Assembly (NCBI RefSeq): GCF_033118175.1
Contig: NC_083691.1
Span: 58,680,001-58,744,000 of the forward strand
DNA length: 64,000 nt
Direction of reading: 5' to 3'
Source: Dama dama
Taxonomy: Eukaryota; Chordata; Mammalia; Artiodactyla; Cervidae
Shown: piece after piece, positions 1 through 10,682 of the stretch
Numbering within the stretch: position 1 is the first letter of the stretch
How the letters are laid out: every line of letters starts with the position of its first letter
Made by a program: the position numbers and the translations under genes
Notes under the pieces: generated by a model
Database searches by the model: none
What the model saw: the letters and a program-made list of their open reading frames with translations, nothing else
What the model was told of the DNA's origin: nothing

Positions 1-70
1 CTGATCAGTAGAAACTAACACAACATTGTAAAGCAATTATACTCCAATAAAAATTCATTTAAAAATAAAA
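1..70 (+). mobile_element. L1 3' end fragment
   Basis: The window opens inside the terminal part of an ungulate L1. The sequence shows the typical end, with 'acaacattgtaaagcaatt' followed by 'ccaataaaaatt' and an A-rich tail. Only the 3' end is inside the window, so length and target-site duplication cannot be judged. Confidence 0.75.
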
Positions 71-796
71 CAGGCAAAAGAAGAGAGCAAGATAGAGAAG
101 CAGAGGATGAGAGGAACAGAGCAAAGAACCCTGGGTGTGAATCCAGCTGAAGGAAATCCTCAGAGGATGAGGGGCTGTGAACAGGCAGCAAATGACAGAC
201 TCTCTCCTGAGTCCCTGTCCACGGAGCTTCGGAGCTTCGGCTGAGTCAGAACTGTCTTTCTGTTACAGATTAGAACAGTGACTCCAAAATTTTGAGTAGG
301 AGGATCCCTTTAAACATAAACATATTTCTTTTCAAATATCTTCATGTGTTAGTGATAGTAGTTTAAAGATGATTAGCGAACCACGGGACTAAAAGCTACA
401 GTGAATTCAGTAATATCACAAAATTTGTGCTTTATTCCTCACGATGGCATCTGCATGTACTTGAAAAATAGCAGGTAATAATGTCTGTGCAAGAGCAGAG
501 TTTTCTCAGATGGTAAGTGGGGAGGGCACGCTGGTCAGGGACCCACCAAAGTGACTCCTGGGTGAAGGCAAGCCTCAGGCTCAAAGGGGGCCATGTGAGG
601 AGGGCCCTGAAAGGCCTGCCATGGCACTGCCTTAGACATGCATCCACTGGGCTTCCCTCAGTGTGTTGTGAGGATCAGACAAAGGACTTGGCAAGTGGTA
701 CGAACACAGTGAATGAGCAACTACAGTGTCAATAATAACTTAAGCAATATAAATAGCTAAAGATATATTACATTTAAAAAACACTATTTTCAAATT
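71..796. other. Unique sequence, no gene seen
   Basis: This stretch begins purine-rich and becomes AT-rich after 740. Two overlapping open frames of about 70 codons on opposite strands (432-735) match no family I know and are not supported. No repeat was recognised. Confidence 0.5.
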
Positions 797-880
797 TGTT
801 GTTGTTCAGTCGCTGAGTCGCTAACTCCGTCTTCTGCTTTGCAGGTGGATTCTTTACCATCTGAGCCACCAGGAAGCCCC
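797..880 (-). mobile_element. Bov-tA SINE, internally deleted
   Basis: The antisense BovB-derived tail ('ttgttgttcagtcgctgag') runs directly into the antisense tRNA-derived head ('gattctttaccatctgagcc', then 'accaggaagcccc'). About 120 bases of the usual roughly 200-base SINE are missing in the middle. The two conserved ends in the right order support a deleted copy rather than two elements. Confidence 0.8.
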
Positions 881-1330
881 TTCATTTACTATAGTGCATT
901 TTAAAGATGAAATATCAACTTACAATATGTTTTTTTTTTTTTTAATTTCAACTTACGTTCCAGCTAAAGGGGCTTTCTTGTTAATCCTCACCCAAAATGA
1001 AAATTTAATTTAGCAGAACAGCCTTATTCCTGAGGCACCCTGATTAACTGAGGTTTTATTATGAAACACAGAAATGTTTGATGTGTGATGTTCGTTCACC
1101 TAAAGGCAGATTTCAAAATGGAAATGTCAGTAAAATCCTCTTAGTTTTTTTAAAGTCATGGAGCTCCTGTTAAAATTTTTCCCATCTAAAATTAATTCCA
1201 CTCTGCTGCTAATAATAAAAAAAATTTTTTTGAAGTTTGATCATTTTTCTATCTCAAAGGAAGCTTGCTTCAAACTTTAAAGTTCTGATCTGTGTGCTTA
1301 TAACCACAGGAAGTATTCCTTGGCAAAACA
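881..1330. other. AT-rich unique sequence
   Basis: Mostly AT-rich single-copy-looking DNA with a poly(T) run at about 930-944. The run is flanked on both sides by 'tcaacttac', so it could be the remnant of a poly(A)-tailed insertion, but no element body can be recognised. No gene seen. Confidence 0.4.
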
Positions 1331-1738
1331 CATCCATTTATGGAGGAATGCATAAAGACGATATGGTACATATATACAAAGGAATACTACTCAGTCATAA
1401 AAAATAACGTCATTTCCAGCAACGTGGATGGACCTAGAGATCGTCATACAGAGTGAAGTCAGACAGAGAAGGACAAATATCATATGATATCACTTATATG
1501 TAGAATCTGAAAAAAATGGTACAAATGAACTTGTGTACAAAACAGATATAGGATCATGGATGTAGAAAATAACTTTATCGTTACCAGGCAGGGAAAAGGG
1601 GCGGGATAAATTAGGAGACTGGGTTTGACACACTACTATATATAAAACAGATAACTAATAGGAACCTGCTGTATAGCACGAGTAACTCTACATAATGTTT
1701 TGTAATAACCTATATGGGGAAAGAATCTAAAAAAGAGT

Positions 1739-1778
<40 letters not shown>

Positions 1779-1850
1779 AACTGATTCACTTCACTGTACT
1801 CCTGAAACTAATACAATTGTACATAAATTATAGTCCCAGAAAAAAAAAAA
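1331..1850 (+). mobile_element. L1 fragment: end of ORF2 and 3' UTR
   Basis: The text follows the well-known L1 ORF2 end and 3' UTR: 'tactactcagtcataaaaa', 'catggatgg'-type and 'gacctagagat' motifs, 'cataatgttttgtaataacc', then an A-tail at about 1838-1850. It is 5'-truncated to about 520 bases. A perfect (AT)15 run lies in the 3' UTR. The copy is diverged, so it is not young. It lies upstream of the CpG island, in the same orientation as the putative gene. Confidence 0.85.
1741..1770. repeat. (AT)15 microsatellite
   Basis: Thirty uninterrupted bases of alternating A and T lie inside the L1 3' UTR, a known place for microsatellite birth in L1. It is probably length-polymorphic and self-complementary. 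Confidence 0.95.
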
Positions 1851-2257
1851 GATTGCACAGCACACTAATTTTCCTCTAATTTATTTTAACCCTAAATTGC
1901 AGTCGACTTTATGGTGTTGTTTTATCTGTTTTTCTTTAAACAATTAGATAATGCATATCTGTTTCCTGAAGTCCTGATCATTATTCATAGCTAGAAGCAG
2001 GAGAATTATATTGATCAGATGGGGAATACAGCTTACTTTATTTGGTTTGTATGAAATTGACTCTGTATTTGTGTGTGTGTTGTTTTTAAAGCTTAATCGT
2101 GTCCCTAAGAGATGGATTTCATAGGTTTCCAGCCAATCCTTTCTCGAATCTGAAGAGGTAATGGAGATGTACTTGAGAGTTTTGGTGAGAAATAGACAGA
2201 ATGTGGATAAAATGAAGCACTGAAATCTGTAAGTCCATCAGCATTTATTTTGAAACT
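1851..2257. other. AT-rich unique sequence
   Basis: No repeat, open frame or splice-like pair worth reporting was found between the L1 tail and the CHR SINE. Confidence 0.4.
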
Positions 2258-2467
2258 CCTTTTTTTTTAAAGATTTTTTTTTTTACCTGGACCATTAAAA
2301 AAAAAAACAACTCTTTATTGAATTTGTTACAATGTTGCTTCTGCTTTGGTTTATTGGCCAAGAGGCATGTGGGACCTTAGCTCTCCAACCAGGGATGACC
2401 ACGGATTAAACTCACACCCCTTGTATTGCAAGGCAAGTCTTAACCACCAGACAACCAGGGAAGTTCT
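2258..2467 (-). mobile_element. CHR-type tRNA-derived SINE
   Basis: The antisense copy has T-rich blocks (tail), 'tattgaatttgttacaatg', 'gaggcatgtgggaccttag', 'ccaaccagggatgacc' and the antisense head 'accagggaagttc'. The order is the expected tail-body-tRNA head read from the other strand. It abuts the BovB copy that follows at about 2487. Confidence 0.75.
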
Positions 2468-2486
2468 TGAAATTCTGATAGTGAGT

Positions 2487-3290
2487 TCATCCAGTTCCAG
2501 CTCAGTTGCTCAGTCGTGTCTGACTCTTTGTGACCCCATGAACCGCAGCACGCCAGGCCTCCCTGTCCATCACCAACTCCCGGAGTCCACCCAAACCCAT
2601 GTCCATTGAGTCAGTGATGCCATCTAACCATCTCATCCTCTGTCGTCCCCTTCTCCTCCTGCCCTCAATCTTTCCCAGCATCAGGGTCTTTTCCAATGAG
2701 TCAGTTCTTCGCAGCAGGTAGCCAAAGTATTGGAGTTTCAACTTCAACATCAGTCCTTCCAACGAACACCCAGGACTGATCTCCTTTAGGATGGACTGGC
2801 TGGATCTTCTTGCAGTCCAAAGGACTCTCAAGAGTCTTCTCCAACACCACACTTCAAAAGCATCAATTCTTTGGCGCTCAGCTTTTTTTATAGTCCAACT
2901 CTCACATCCATACATGATTACTGGAAAAACCATAGCCTTGACTAGACGAACCTTTGTTGGCAAAGTAATGTCTCTGCTTTTTAATATGCTGTCTAGGTCG
3001 GTCATAACTTTCCTTCCAAGGAGCAAGCGTCTTTTAATTTCATGGCTGCAGTCACCATCTGCAATGATTTTGGAGCCCCCCAAAATAAAGTCAGCCACTG
3101 TTCCCACTGTTTCCCCTTCTATTTGCCATGAAGTGATGGGACCGGATGCCATGATCTTCGTTTTCTGAATGCTGAGCTTTAAGTTAATTTTTTCACTCTC
3201 CTCTTTCACGTTCATCAAGAGGCTCTTTAGTTCCTCTTCACTTTCTGCTGTAAGGGTGGTATCATCTGCATATCTGAGGTTATTGATATA
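2487..3290 (-). mobile_element. BovB LINE, 3' part (5'-truncated)
   Basis: This is a non-LTR retrotransposon of the RTE clade. It runs antisense from the element's 3' tail ('cagttgctcagtcgtgtctg') to 'gaggttattgatat', where similarity stops. About 800 of the roughly 3200 bases of a full element remain. The reverse-transcriptase YADD box is intact on the minus strand at 3261-3272. The left end abuts a CHR SINE. Confidence 0.95.
2502..3218 (-). pseudogene. BovB reverse-transcriptase C-terminal frame, unusually intact
   Basis: A 238-codon frame without stops covers the C-terminal part of BovB ORF2, downstream of the YADD box. Recognisable family text includes '[12 protein letters not shown]', '[13 protein letters not shown]' and '[15 protein letters not shown]', and it ends at '[11 protein letters not shown]', the normal C-terminus. 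The endonuclease and most of the RT domain are absent, so it cannot mobilise itself. The ATG is internal to the ancestral frame. It is better preserved than the frameshifted copies at 26.7 and 31.7 kb. Confidence 0.85.
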
Positions 3291-5649
3291 AAGGCTTCTT
3301 TTCAGTCCTCTTTGCTAACGCTCACAGCTCTCTGTTCTCCATGGCAAACTCATAAAGGTCTGGCATTTCCATCCATCATTAAAGATGTATTAAGTGTCTG
3401 CCTTGTCCTGGGTCCAAGGGAAAAGGTGCTGGAGCCACAGAAGAGAGTCTGACATGGTCCTGCCCTCAGGCTGTTTACATCTCAGCCAAGATGGGTGACA
3501 CAATGCAAGGGCAATAAAGCTCCTTATACAGGTGGAAGACCCACAGCACTAAGGCTAGTTTTATAGCCAAAAGTCACTTGAGGGCAAATACTATGACTTG
3601 CTCATTTCTGGCCTCCTGTGGAGCACTCTCCCATTTAGTAAGTCGGCAATAAATATTAATTAAATGTAACTGAATGACCAAAAATAGAACTGTTTATCCC
3701 AAACAAACTTATTTACCCAACTTTTCTGTTTCTGATATGGGCACTTTTTCTTTGCTGATACCCGCATCTGAACCCCTCGACACTGGAAGCCTGCTCTTTT
3801 CTGCCCCCACATCCAGTACTGTCCATTCCTTTTGAGCTTCTTCTCTCAACCTTCCTAGACCTGTTCCCATCCAGTCACACCATCCCAGTTTGAGTTATTA
3901 CCTTTCTAAGTGTTCCAAACTTCTATTTTTATTAAAAAGAATTTTTTTTAAGTGTTGTAAACTTCTGACAGCTCAGCATTTTTTGGCACAAGCACCAAAT
4001 GAGTTGTCCCCACCACGATGACACCCACATTTAATTCCTGCTGCTCTGGAGTTTAGAACCCTGAGGACAGAGCCCACGCTGGGTCCTGCCAAGGCCAAGC
4101 TTGGGGAGAGGGAAGGAAGAAGTCGGATTGCAACAAGGTCTCTCTTTGGAGCTGTGATGCATGATGGCCTCTTGGCCCTGCCTGTGATCACTGGAGGAGG
4201 AGCTCTGTTAGGAAGTTTCATTCTGAACCTGATGAAACTCAAGAGATGATGATTCGCCTAGAGGGATGGCAGATGAGCTGGGAGCTCCCTAAGGCTGCAG
4301 GTTTGAGAGTTAATCCCCGAACATCAGACCAGAAATATACAAAAAATGATAGAGCCTCTCTAAAAAGAAAGGTACATATTAATAAAAACAAATGGCCAAG
4401 GTTTGTTTTGGGTGTATGACTGTTGGAGGTTTGGAGAACTTGCCAGATAAGGACAGACGTGGGCAGGTCAGAAAGGTAGTGATATTAGATAAATGAACAG
4501 ATAGATGACTGCATTTCAGGAAACAGCAGAAATGCTGAGTGCACAGAAAACTGTGCGAGATAAAGACTGAAAAAGAGATGTTGGGTTTTAGACAGGGAAT
4601 GTCCTTGGTGAGTTTACAAAGACCCAGAGAAGGAAGAGGAGTTCAACTCCTGATTCAGTGAAGGTTACAAAGCAGAGGAGTAGCAAAAACTGGGTCAATG
4701 TTGTTATACCTATTTTGAGTAAACTAATTTAAAACTGGACCAGACCATTTACTATAAACTCTGCTTTCCTTCCTTAGGAAGACAAAGTTTTCACAAAACA
4801 ACGGACTGAGGGAGCTTCTTTCTTAAGGATGTAGAACAGGTGGCTGTCTCTGACACCCTGACCTTGGACTGATGGTGGCTCAGTGCCCTGATCCCCTCCA
4901 GCCACTGACCACTGAGTGCTTCCTACTGCCTGGAAGTATGCCAGGGGCTTCCAGAGGAGCTGGGCAAATATCTCCATGTTGGATAGATTTTAGATAGGTT
5001 AAGAAACCCTTGTTCCACAGTTGAAGAAGCAGTCAAACACTCAACTGGGACTTCAAAGCTATACTGGCTCCAGGGACCCTCCTTGAGTACTTGTGTTAGG
5101 GAAGGGGCATTCATTCAGTGACATCACCTTGTCATCTGAGGAAAACTATGATTGCTTTAATATAACGAGAGGCCAAGAGCCTAAGGAAGACCCTTATTAA
5201 CATGGATCCGGGCTATTCCACCAGGATATCAGAATCATTTGAATTGTAGGATTTCCTCTGGGGAAACCACATGAGGGGAGATTGATGACAGACATCTGGA
5301 TACATGTGCCTGTTTAAGGAAACCTGTGTCTTGCCCCTCCTCTTGGGTTTCAATCTTCCAAGTGTGTTTACAGGTAAGCATGTGGCCAGGCGGCCGGACG
5401 GTCCCACCACCAGTGACAACTCCTGGGACCTACATTCCTGCAGTTCCATCCAGGATTTCGCCCCATGGGCGGGTGCGAGCTGGACACAGGGGCACAAACA
5501 TCGTGGTTTCCTCTTCTGCTTTTAAGAACTGCTTCCGACGATAATGAGGGAATCAAAAAGTGTCTGGTTGGGAAAGTAAATAGATACGAGGCAAATAAAT
5601 AAAAATGCCCAGAAGCAACTACACAGAGGAAGTGACATTTTTCTGTAAG
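3291..5649. other. Repeat-poor sequence upstream of the CpG island
   Basis: About 2.4 kb without ruminant SINEs or LINEs. Positions 3380-3670 weakly resemble an old mammal-wide relic ending in 'caataaatatt', the style of MIR or L2 tails. Open frames at 3973-4242 (minus, 89 codons) and 5213-5556 (overlapping, both strands) match nothing I recognise. This would be the distal 5' flank of the putative + strand gene. Confidence 0.45.
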
Positions 5650-6060
5650 TCACTTTTCTGATGGACCGCAGGCCTGCTCCGGCGCGGGTGCCGTGGGAAG
5701 GCTTCCGGGAGAGGGGGCGGTGGCCAAGCCCCAGGGCGTCCTGATAAGAAAATCAAACAAAAAGGGGATGGACAGACCACCCGCCGGTCCTTCGAGGCCG
5801 GATTGCTGCTGTTCTCGCCTCTCCCGTCTTCCTATTCGCTCCCGGGCGCGCAGGGTCGGAGCCGGGCCTCCCCTCCCCTCGGCGCCCGGCACGGCCCGGC
5901 CCGGCCCCACGCAGGGTCCTCCGGGCCGGGCGGCGCCCGCGTTTGAGCCTCGAGCCAGTCCCGGCGCCGCCCGAGCCGGGCCGCCGTGCGCGCCCAGGTG
6001 GGTCCCGGGCGGCGGGCGCGCGGGCCTGGGCGGCCCCGGCGGCGTCACTGGGCGGAGCGG

Positions 6061-6335
6061 AGGAGGACGAGGAGGAGGAGGAAGGGCGCGCGGCGGGCGC
6101 AGCCGGGAGGGGCGGGGGCGCCGCGGCGGGAGCGAGGCCGGAGCCGAGCGGGCCGGCGGGCGCGGGGCTCGGCGGCTGGGGTCGGCCGGGCCCGCGGGGT
6201 CCGCCCGGGCCGGAGCGTCGGCCGAGCGGCGGGAGGAGCGAGCGGCGCAGACAAAGAGCGGCGCCTGGGCGGGCGCAGGGCGGCCGCCGCCTGGGACCCG
6301 CGCCGCTGCCCCGGCCTCGGCGGGCAGCACGCGAG
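6061..6335 (+). other. Candidate non-coding first exon (start unresolved)
   Basis: A consensus 5' splice site, 'gcgag/gtaagcg', sits at 6335/6336. Upstream, the + strand has no ATG back to about 5770, as expected for a 5' untranslated exon. A purine-rich '(gga)n'-like stretch at about 6056-6090 precedes it. The 5' end is a placeholder because no TSS can be read from sequence. An alternative donor 'ccg/gtaagg' lies at 6606/6607, so a longer or alternative first exon is possible. No match to a named gene is claimed. Confidence 0.45.
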
Positions 6336-6400
6336 GTAAGCGGGGGGCGGGGGCTGGGGCCTGGGGGTCGGGGCCCGGGGGCTGGGGCCGGGACGGAGGC
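6336..6400 (+). promoter_or_regulatory. G-run cluster behind the donor (G-quadruplex / R-loop candidate)
   Basis: Directly after the donor come many runs of three to six G separated by one to four bases ('ggggggcgggggctgggg', then 'gggggtcggggcccggggg'). They lie on the non-template strand of the putative gene. Established knowledge: such clusters favour G-quadruplexes and R-loops at CpG-island promoters. Formation here is inference. Confidence 0.6.
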
Positions 6401-7340
6401 CGCCAACTTGGGCGGCTCGCGGAGTTGCGGGGCAGCCGGGGCGGGGCGCGCCGGGGCCAGAGCAGGGGCTGGGGGCCGGGTCCCTTGCGCGGCCTGGCCT
6501 CGCGGCTGCTGGCACCTCCGGCTCGCCCCCTCCCCGGGTCCGGCGGGCGGGGCAGGCCTGCGCGGTGGTCACGGAGCGGGGAGCGGGGAGGCCGGGCGCG
6601 CCGCCGGTAAGGACCGCGTGGATCGCCGGCCCCGCGCAGGCAGGACCGGGAGGCGAGCGCGGCCCGCACAACTTCTGGGATCGGGACTGTTGGCGACCCC
6701 GCGCGGAGCCGCTGTCACTTGGCGTCCGGGAGGCTTCCCGCGGCCCGGGGCGCTTCGTGCCGGGCTCCGCGTCCGGCCGGGAATCGCCGGCCCCGGAAAC
6801 AAAGTTTCTCACGATCGCGCTGCCCTGGTAGCTTATTCTGGGCGATCGAACCACCCAGCGGTTCTGGAAGAATTCGCTGTGTGATTGTAGGCGTAGACGG
6901 TAACTCCCTCGTGAGCGCATTCGGCGTGGAGCGAGTGGGGGGCGTGATTGCAAACCGCTTTCGTGTGTGGACCGTGGCCGTCGCCCTGAAAGGGCTGCGC
7001 GCGTGCCGGGGCTCTGGGCTCATTGGCAGCTCGTCCGCGTGGGGACAAAGCGGGAGCCGGCGCGGGGCGGCCTCTGGCACTCAGGCCAGGTCGGGTCCCC
7101 TGTGTTTGCCTTTGTTTATTTTGCCAACAGGTTTGGGGCTGAGCCTGGCAAGTTTGGGTCTGAGCAGGGGATGAGCAGGCCTCAGCGCTGGGCCCGTGCA
7201 GGCCCACTCCTGCCCTTGACCCCAAAGAAAGTGAACCCCCGAGAGGCTACGGGGTGTGGCCTGGGGGTGGGGAACCCAAAGGTATGGGAGTCCCCGCCTG
7301 GTCCCGGCCCGACTTCCTCGTCGGCGAAGCCGAAGGGATT

Positions 7341-7766
7341 TGGCAGGAATGAGAGTAATTTGGGGCGTGTTTTGTCCCTCTGCATCAGGTATCGTTAGCA
7401 ACAGGGCTTTTCAAGGCTAAAAGCGACTGAAAATGAAATCAATCTGGGTGCTTTGAGTTGTCACAGCAGACCTAAACTTTGTTTCCAAACACTGCGCTTA
7501 ATTCATTTACCGGTGTCCCCAGATATTATTAAACTGGTAAATTAATAACAGGCATCGAGCCTGGGCCAAGGGTTTAGTAAACAGGAGGGCAGTCGTGAAC
7601 AGGAGGAGATGAAGTGGGTTCAATTGGGAGACTGAGCTGTCCATGTAGGTTTTTAGATGATGGGAACAGGGATTTCCCCAGACGTGGGTGTTAACCATGA
7701 TTCTGAAGCATTGACCCTAGGGGAAATCCTACATTGATGTTTCTCCTTTCCAGGTTGATTAGATGT
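7341..7766. other. Start of the putative first intron
   Basis: GC content drops to genome-typical values. No repeat or gene was recognised before the TSD of the Bov-A2 copy. Confidence 0.4.
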
Positions 7767-7917
7767 AGTATTGATTGATGGAGAAGGCAATGGCAACCCA
7801 CTCCAGTACTCTTGCCTGGAGAATCCCAGGGACAGAGGAGCCTGGTGGGCTGCTGTTTATGGGGTCACACAGAGTCGGACACGACTGAAGAGACTTAGCA
7901 GCAGCAGTATTGATTGA
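7767..7917 (+). mobile_element. Bov-A2 SINE monomer with perfect TSD
   Basis: The element body (7779-7905) starts 'ggagaaggcaatggcaaccc' and ends with the 'tagcagcagcag' tail typical of Bov-A2. A perfect 12-base TSD, 'agtattgattga', flanks it at 7767-7778 and 7906-7917. Its intact duplication suggests a fairly young insertion, about 430 bases beyond the CpG island and inside the putative first intron. Confidence 0.92.
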
Positions 7918-8407
7918 AGAAAGTGGCCAGATCTTAGTGGTCCTCTGGCTGCAGCTAGCTGAGGCTGAAATTGGAAACTTAAAGCAGTGGTAAGTTGGTG
8001 GTAACAAAGGCCTCATCTGGGCTCCAAGCTTCTCAGCTGCTCCCTAGCCACGCTGCGGAATTGGTCCTGGAACATGGGATGAAGTTGGGTGGTGAATTGC
8101 GTCCAGAGAACAGGCTGACCCAGCACCTTCTCTCCCCACTTAAGGTGGGGCCCGATTAAGGTGATTTCAAGTAGCTGTGCTCACTTGTCAGGCTTTGAGG
8201 TTTTCTTTATCACATGCCCTGCACTTCAGGTCTCTCCATCCCTCATCTCTTGGAAGCTGTGATGTTTCCCAGCCTCTGTTGTTTGCATCAGGCGATGACT
8301 GAGATTTTCCAGCAAACGCATCATATGTACACAGTATTTGAGAAGTGCACCATTATCCATGTTAAACATACCCAAAATCTTTCTTGTGTGTATACATACT
8401 GAATAAC
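7918..8407. other. Unique intron-like sequence
   Basis: No repeat recognised. A 62-codon frame at 8214-8402 has no supporting feature. Nothing else seen. Confidence 0.4.
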
Positions 8408-8684
8408 TTTTTTTTTTTTTAATTTATTTTTCATTGCTCTGGGTCTCTGTTGCCACCCACTGCTTCCTCTTGTTGCGGAGCATGGGCTCTAGGCACACAG
8501 GCTTCAGTAGTTGTGTATGTGGGCTCAGTAGTTGCCGCTCCTGGGCTGTAGAGCACAGGCTCAGTAGTTGTGGCACGTGGGCTTAGTTGCTCCACGGCAT
8601 GTAGGATCTTCTGAACCAGGGATCAAACCTGTGTCTCCTACATTGGCAGGCAGACTCTTCACCTCTGAGCCATCAGGGAAGCCC
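8408..8684 (-). mobile_element. CHR-1 type SINE, near full length
   Basis: Antisense copy: poly(T), 'tgttgcggagcatgggctc', repeated 'gcaggctcagtagttg'-like units, 'tgctccacggcatgtagga' and the antisense tRNA head 'gagccatcagggaagccct'. About 277 bases keep the full order of the family. Confidence 0.85.
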
Positions 8685-10359
8685 TAGATTACCTTTTAAA
8701 ATACCCTAAAGTCTTCTCGATTGTCTGGAATGACCAGATCCTCTTCCTTAGTTACTTAGGTTGCCCCAACTGGACGAGGCTGTGTCACACAATTCTCCAG
8801 GATATGCTTGCTTGTAACTACCCAGCATGGCCAACAGTGTGAACCGAGGGCGAGGGCCACACATGTTTGTCCCACATGAAGAATGGAACTGAAGGCTGCT
8901 CCCTAGAACTGCATGGCAGGGCAGTGGACCATGTTTGGAAATCTAGTAAGCTGACTTTTCAAAAATGGACAGGAAACTCCCCACAGCTCAACCCCAAGGC
9001 TTACGAAATTAATTTTCCCATCCAGATGAGTGGCAAATGGCACTTCCAAATGGTTTCTCTTTCCTCAAATGAGTGATGGAAACCCCATGTTTTCAGAGAC
9101 TCAAAGTGATACTGCGATGATACTGTTAAATGCTTGAGTTAAGGCAGCTTAGAAGGAGGTCAGGACAGCCTTTTAACAGTTTTGAAAGTATGCAGCCAAA
9201 GTAAAAATAGTTTATTTCTTTAGGCCATTTTAGTGGCACTGTTGAAAATTAGACTGTTTTCTTCTCCTGCATTTCCCTTTGAATGGATCTCAAAGTATGT
9301 CAGTTTCTGAAGGTATAATCGACATTTGTCAATCATAACTGCTTCTTTCTCCCTGCCCTAACAACACACACACACACATTTGTCACAGTCGGCCCTGTGG
9401 ATTCTTTGTGTTCTTTCCAGAAAATACTGACTGAGCACATGTATGTTGAATTCTGAGTCTGTCAGTCAGTCACTAAGTCTCTAGGTTCATAAGGTTTTGT
9501 TCCCAGTGCATCCAGGTCCAGACAATGGGAGGATTTGGTCTGGTGGCCTCTCTATTTGCGAAGTTCTCTGTCCAATGAATCATTTATAGTCCTGAACCTA
9601 AAACTAAAAAAAAAAAGAGCGAGAAAAGGCAAGATGAAAAACAAACCCAAATGCATAACCCCCTGGTGGGATGACTGAATATTTAACTTTTCAATAGAGT
9701 GTCTGTGCATATTAACCTGAACTGGAAACTCTGGGCAGAGCATTTGTTATCCTGACAGGGGAAGCTGGTCATTTAGTGTCCTTTTACTTCTTTTTATACC
9801 ACTTGTGTTTTTAAATGTTTTTAAGAAAAGAAACTTCAAGTGCACTCAGAAGGGAAATACTGCAGTTTCTCTTTTTGAAACAGTTTTGGAAAGTGGGATG
9901 TTTTTGCTGTTTGGTGGTTAATGTAGATCTGAAATGCCGAAGTTGGATAAAAATAATAGATGCTCATGTTCCAATGATAGATTACAGTTTACCAATTAGT
10001 TTCCCATTCACCACCATATTTAGTATTAAAAGAACGTGGTGACCTGGGCTCTGGCCTTGACATCAGTGTGAGGACCCCAGAGCCCAGGGACAGTGGCAGG
10101 GTGACAGAGCCCCCTGCCCTGCTCAGGAGGAGGAGGAAACCCCAAAAGGTGCTGGGTCAGGTGGTCCTGGGGAGGCTGTGGATCTGCCGGCAGGTCCCAA
10201 TGGGGCCAAGCATGTGGCCCCTGCCAGGCCTGCTGGTGGGACCAGGGTCAGTAGGTGACCTCATGTTCTGGTTTCAGTGTCTGAGCCTCTTTGGTCTGGA
10301 TGGTTTCTGTGGGTTGAAGGGCGCTTGTCCCGGTTTAGCATATGCATGTCCACTCAGAC
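8685..10359. other. Unique intron-like sequence with a short (CA)7
   Basis: About 1.7 kb without recognised interspersed repeats. It contains (CA)7 at 9365-9378 and a poly(A) run near 9607. Frames at 8867-9076 and 9815-10042 are short and unsupported. Confidence 0.4.
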
Positions 10360-10682
10360 TGTCCTCACAGATCCACAGACTGAGCGTCAAAAGGAAGCTG
10401 ATTTCTTGCCATTCTGGAGGCTGCAAAGTGATCATCAAGGTGTGGGCAGACTAGGTCCTCAGTGAGGCTCTCTTCCAGGCTCCGCTGGCCGCCTTCACTC
10501 TGTGTCCTCAGGTGCCTGGTGTGTTTGTCCCTCTTCCTAGGAGGTCACTGGTCCTCTTGGGTTAGGGCCCCACCCTTTTGACCTTGTTGAACTTCAGTTG
10601 CTGCAGAGGTTCTGTCTCCAGATGAGTCACTTGGGTGGTGAGGGCTTCAACACTTGAGTACGGGGACAGTTCTGTCCACAAC
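10360..10682 (-). mobile_element. Old MaLR/MLT1-like LTR
   Basis: The sequence follows the antisense order of MaLR LTRs: 'cattctggaggctgcaaag', 'tcactctgtgtcctcag', 'gggttagggccccaccc', 'tgaccttgttgaacttcag', 'tctgtctccagatgagtca', 'gggcttcaacacttgag'. Divergence is high, so this is an ancient solo LTR of a non-autonomous ERVL-type element. The ends are approximate and no TSD was found. Confidence 0.65.

Larger units (their letters stand above)
5650..7340 (+). promoter_or_regulatory. CpG island promoter
   Basis: CpG dinucleotides are very dense between about 5820 and 7080, with GC content far above the surroundings and fading by about 7340. GC boxes are visible, for example 'aggggcgggggcg' near 6109 and 'ggggcggggc' near 6438. 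An inverted CCAAT box ('cattggcag') lies near 7021, and no TATA box is seen. Established knowledge: islands of this size mark promoters of broadly expressed or developmental genes. The + strand direction is inferred from splice donors at 6336 and 6607 and from the lack of + strand ATGs. A bidirectional promoter cannot be excluded. I cannot name the gene. Confidence 0.85.

Noticed and set aside
5650..6953. Open frames of 217-339 codons on both strands over the CpG island
   Set aside because: Several overlap in different frames and strands, are rich in P, A, R and G, and lack an ATG on the + strand. GC-rich DNA has few stop codons, so these are composition artefacts.
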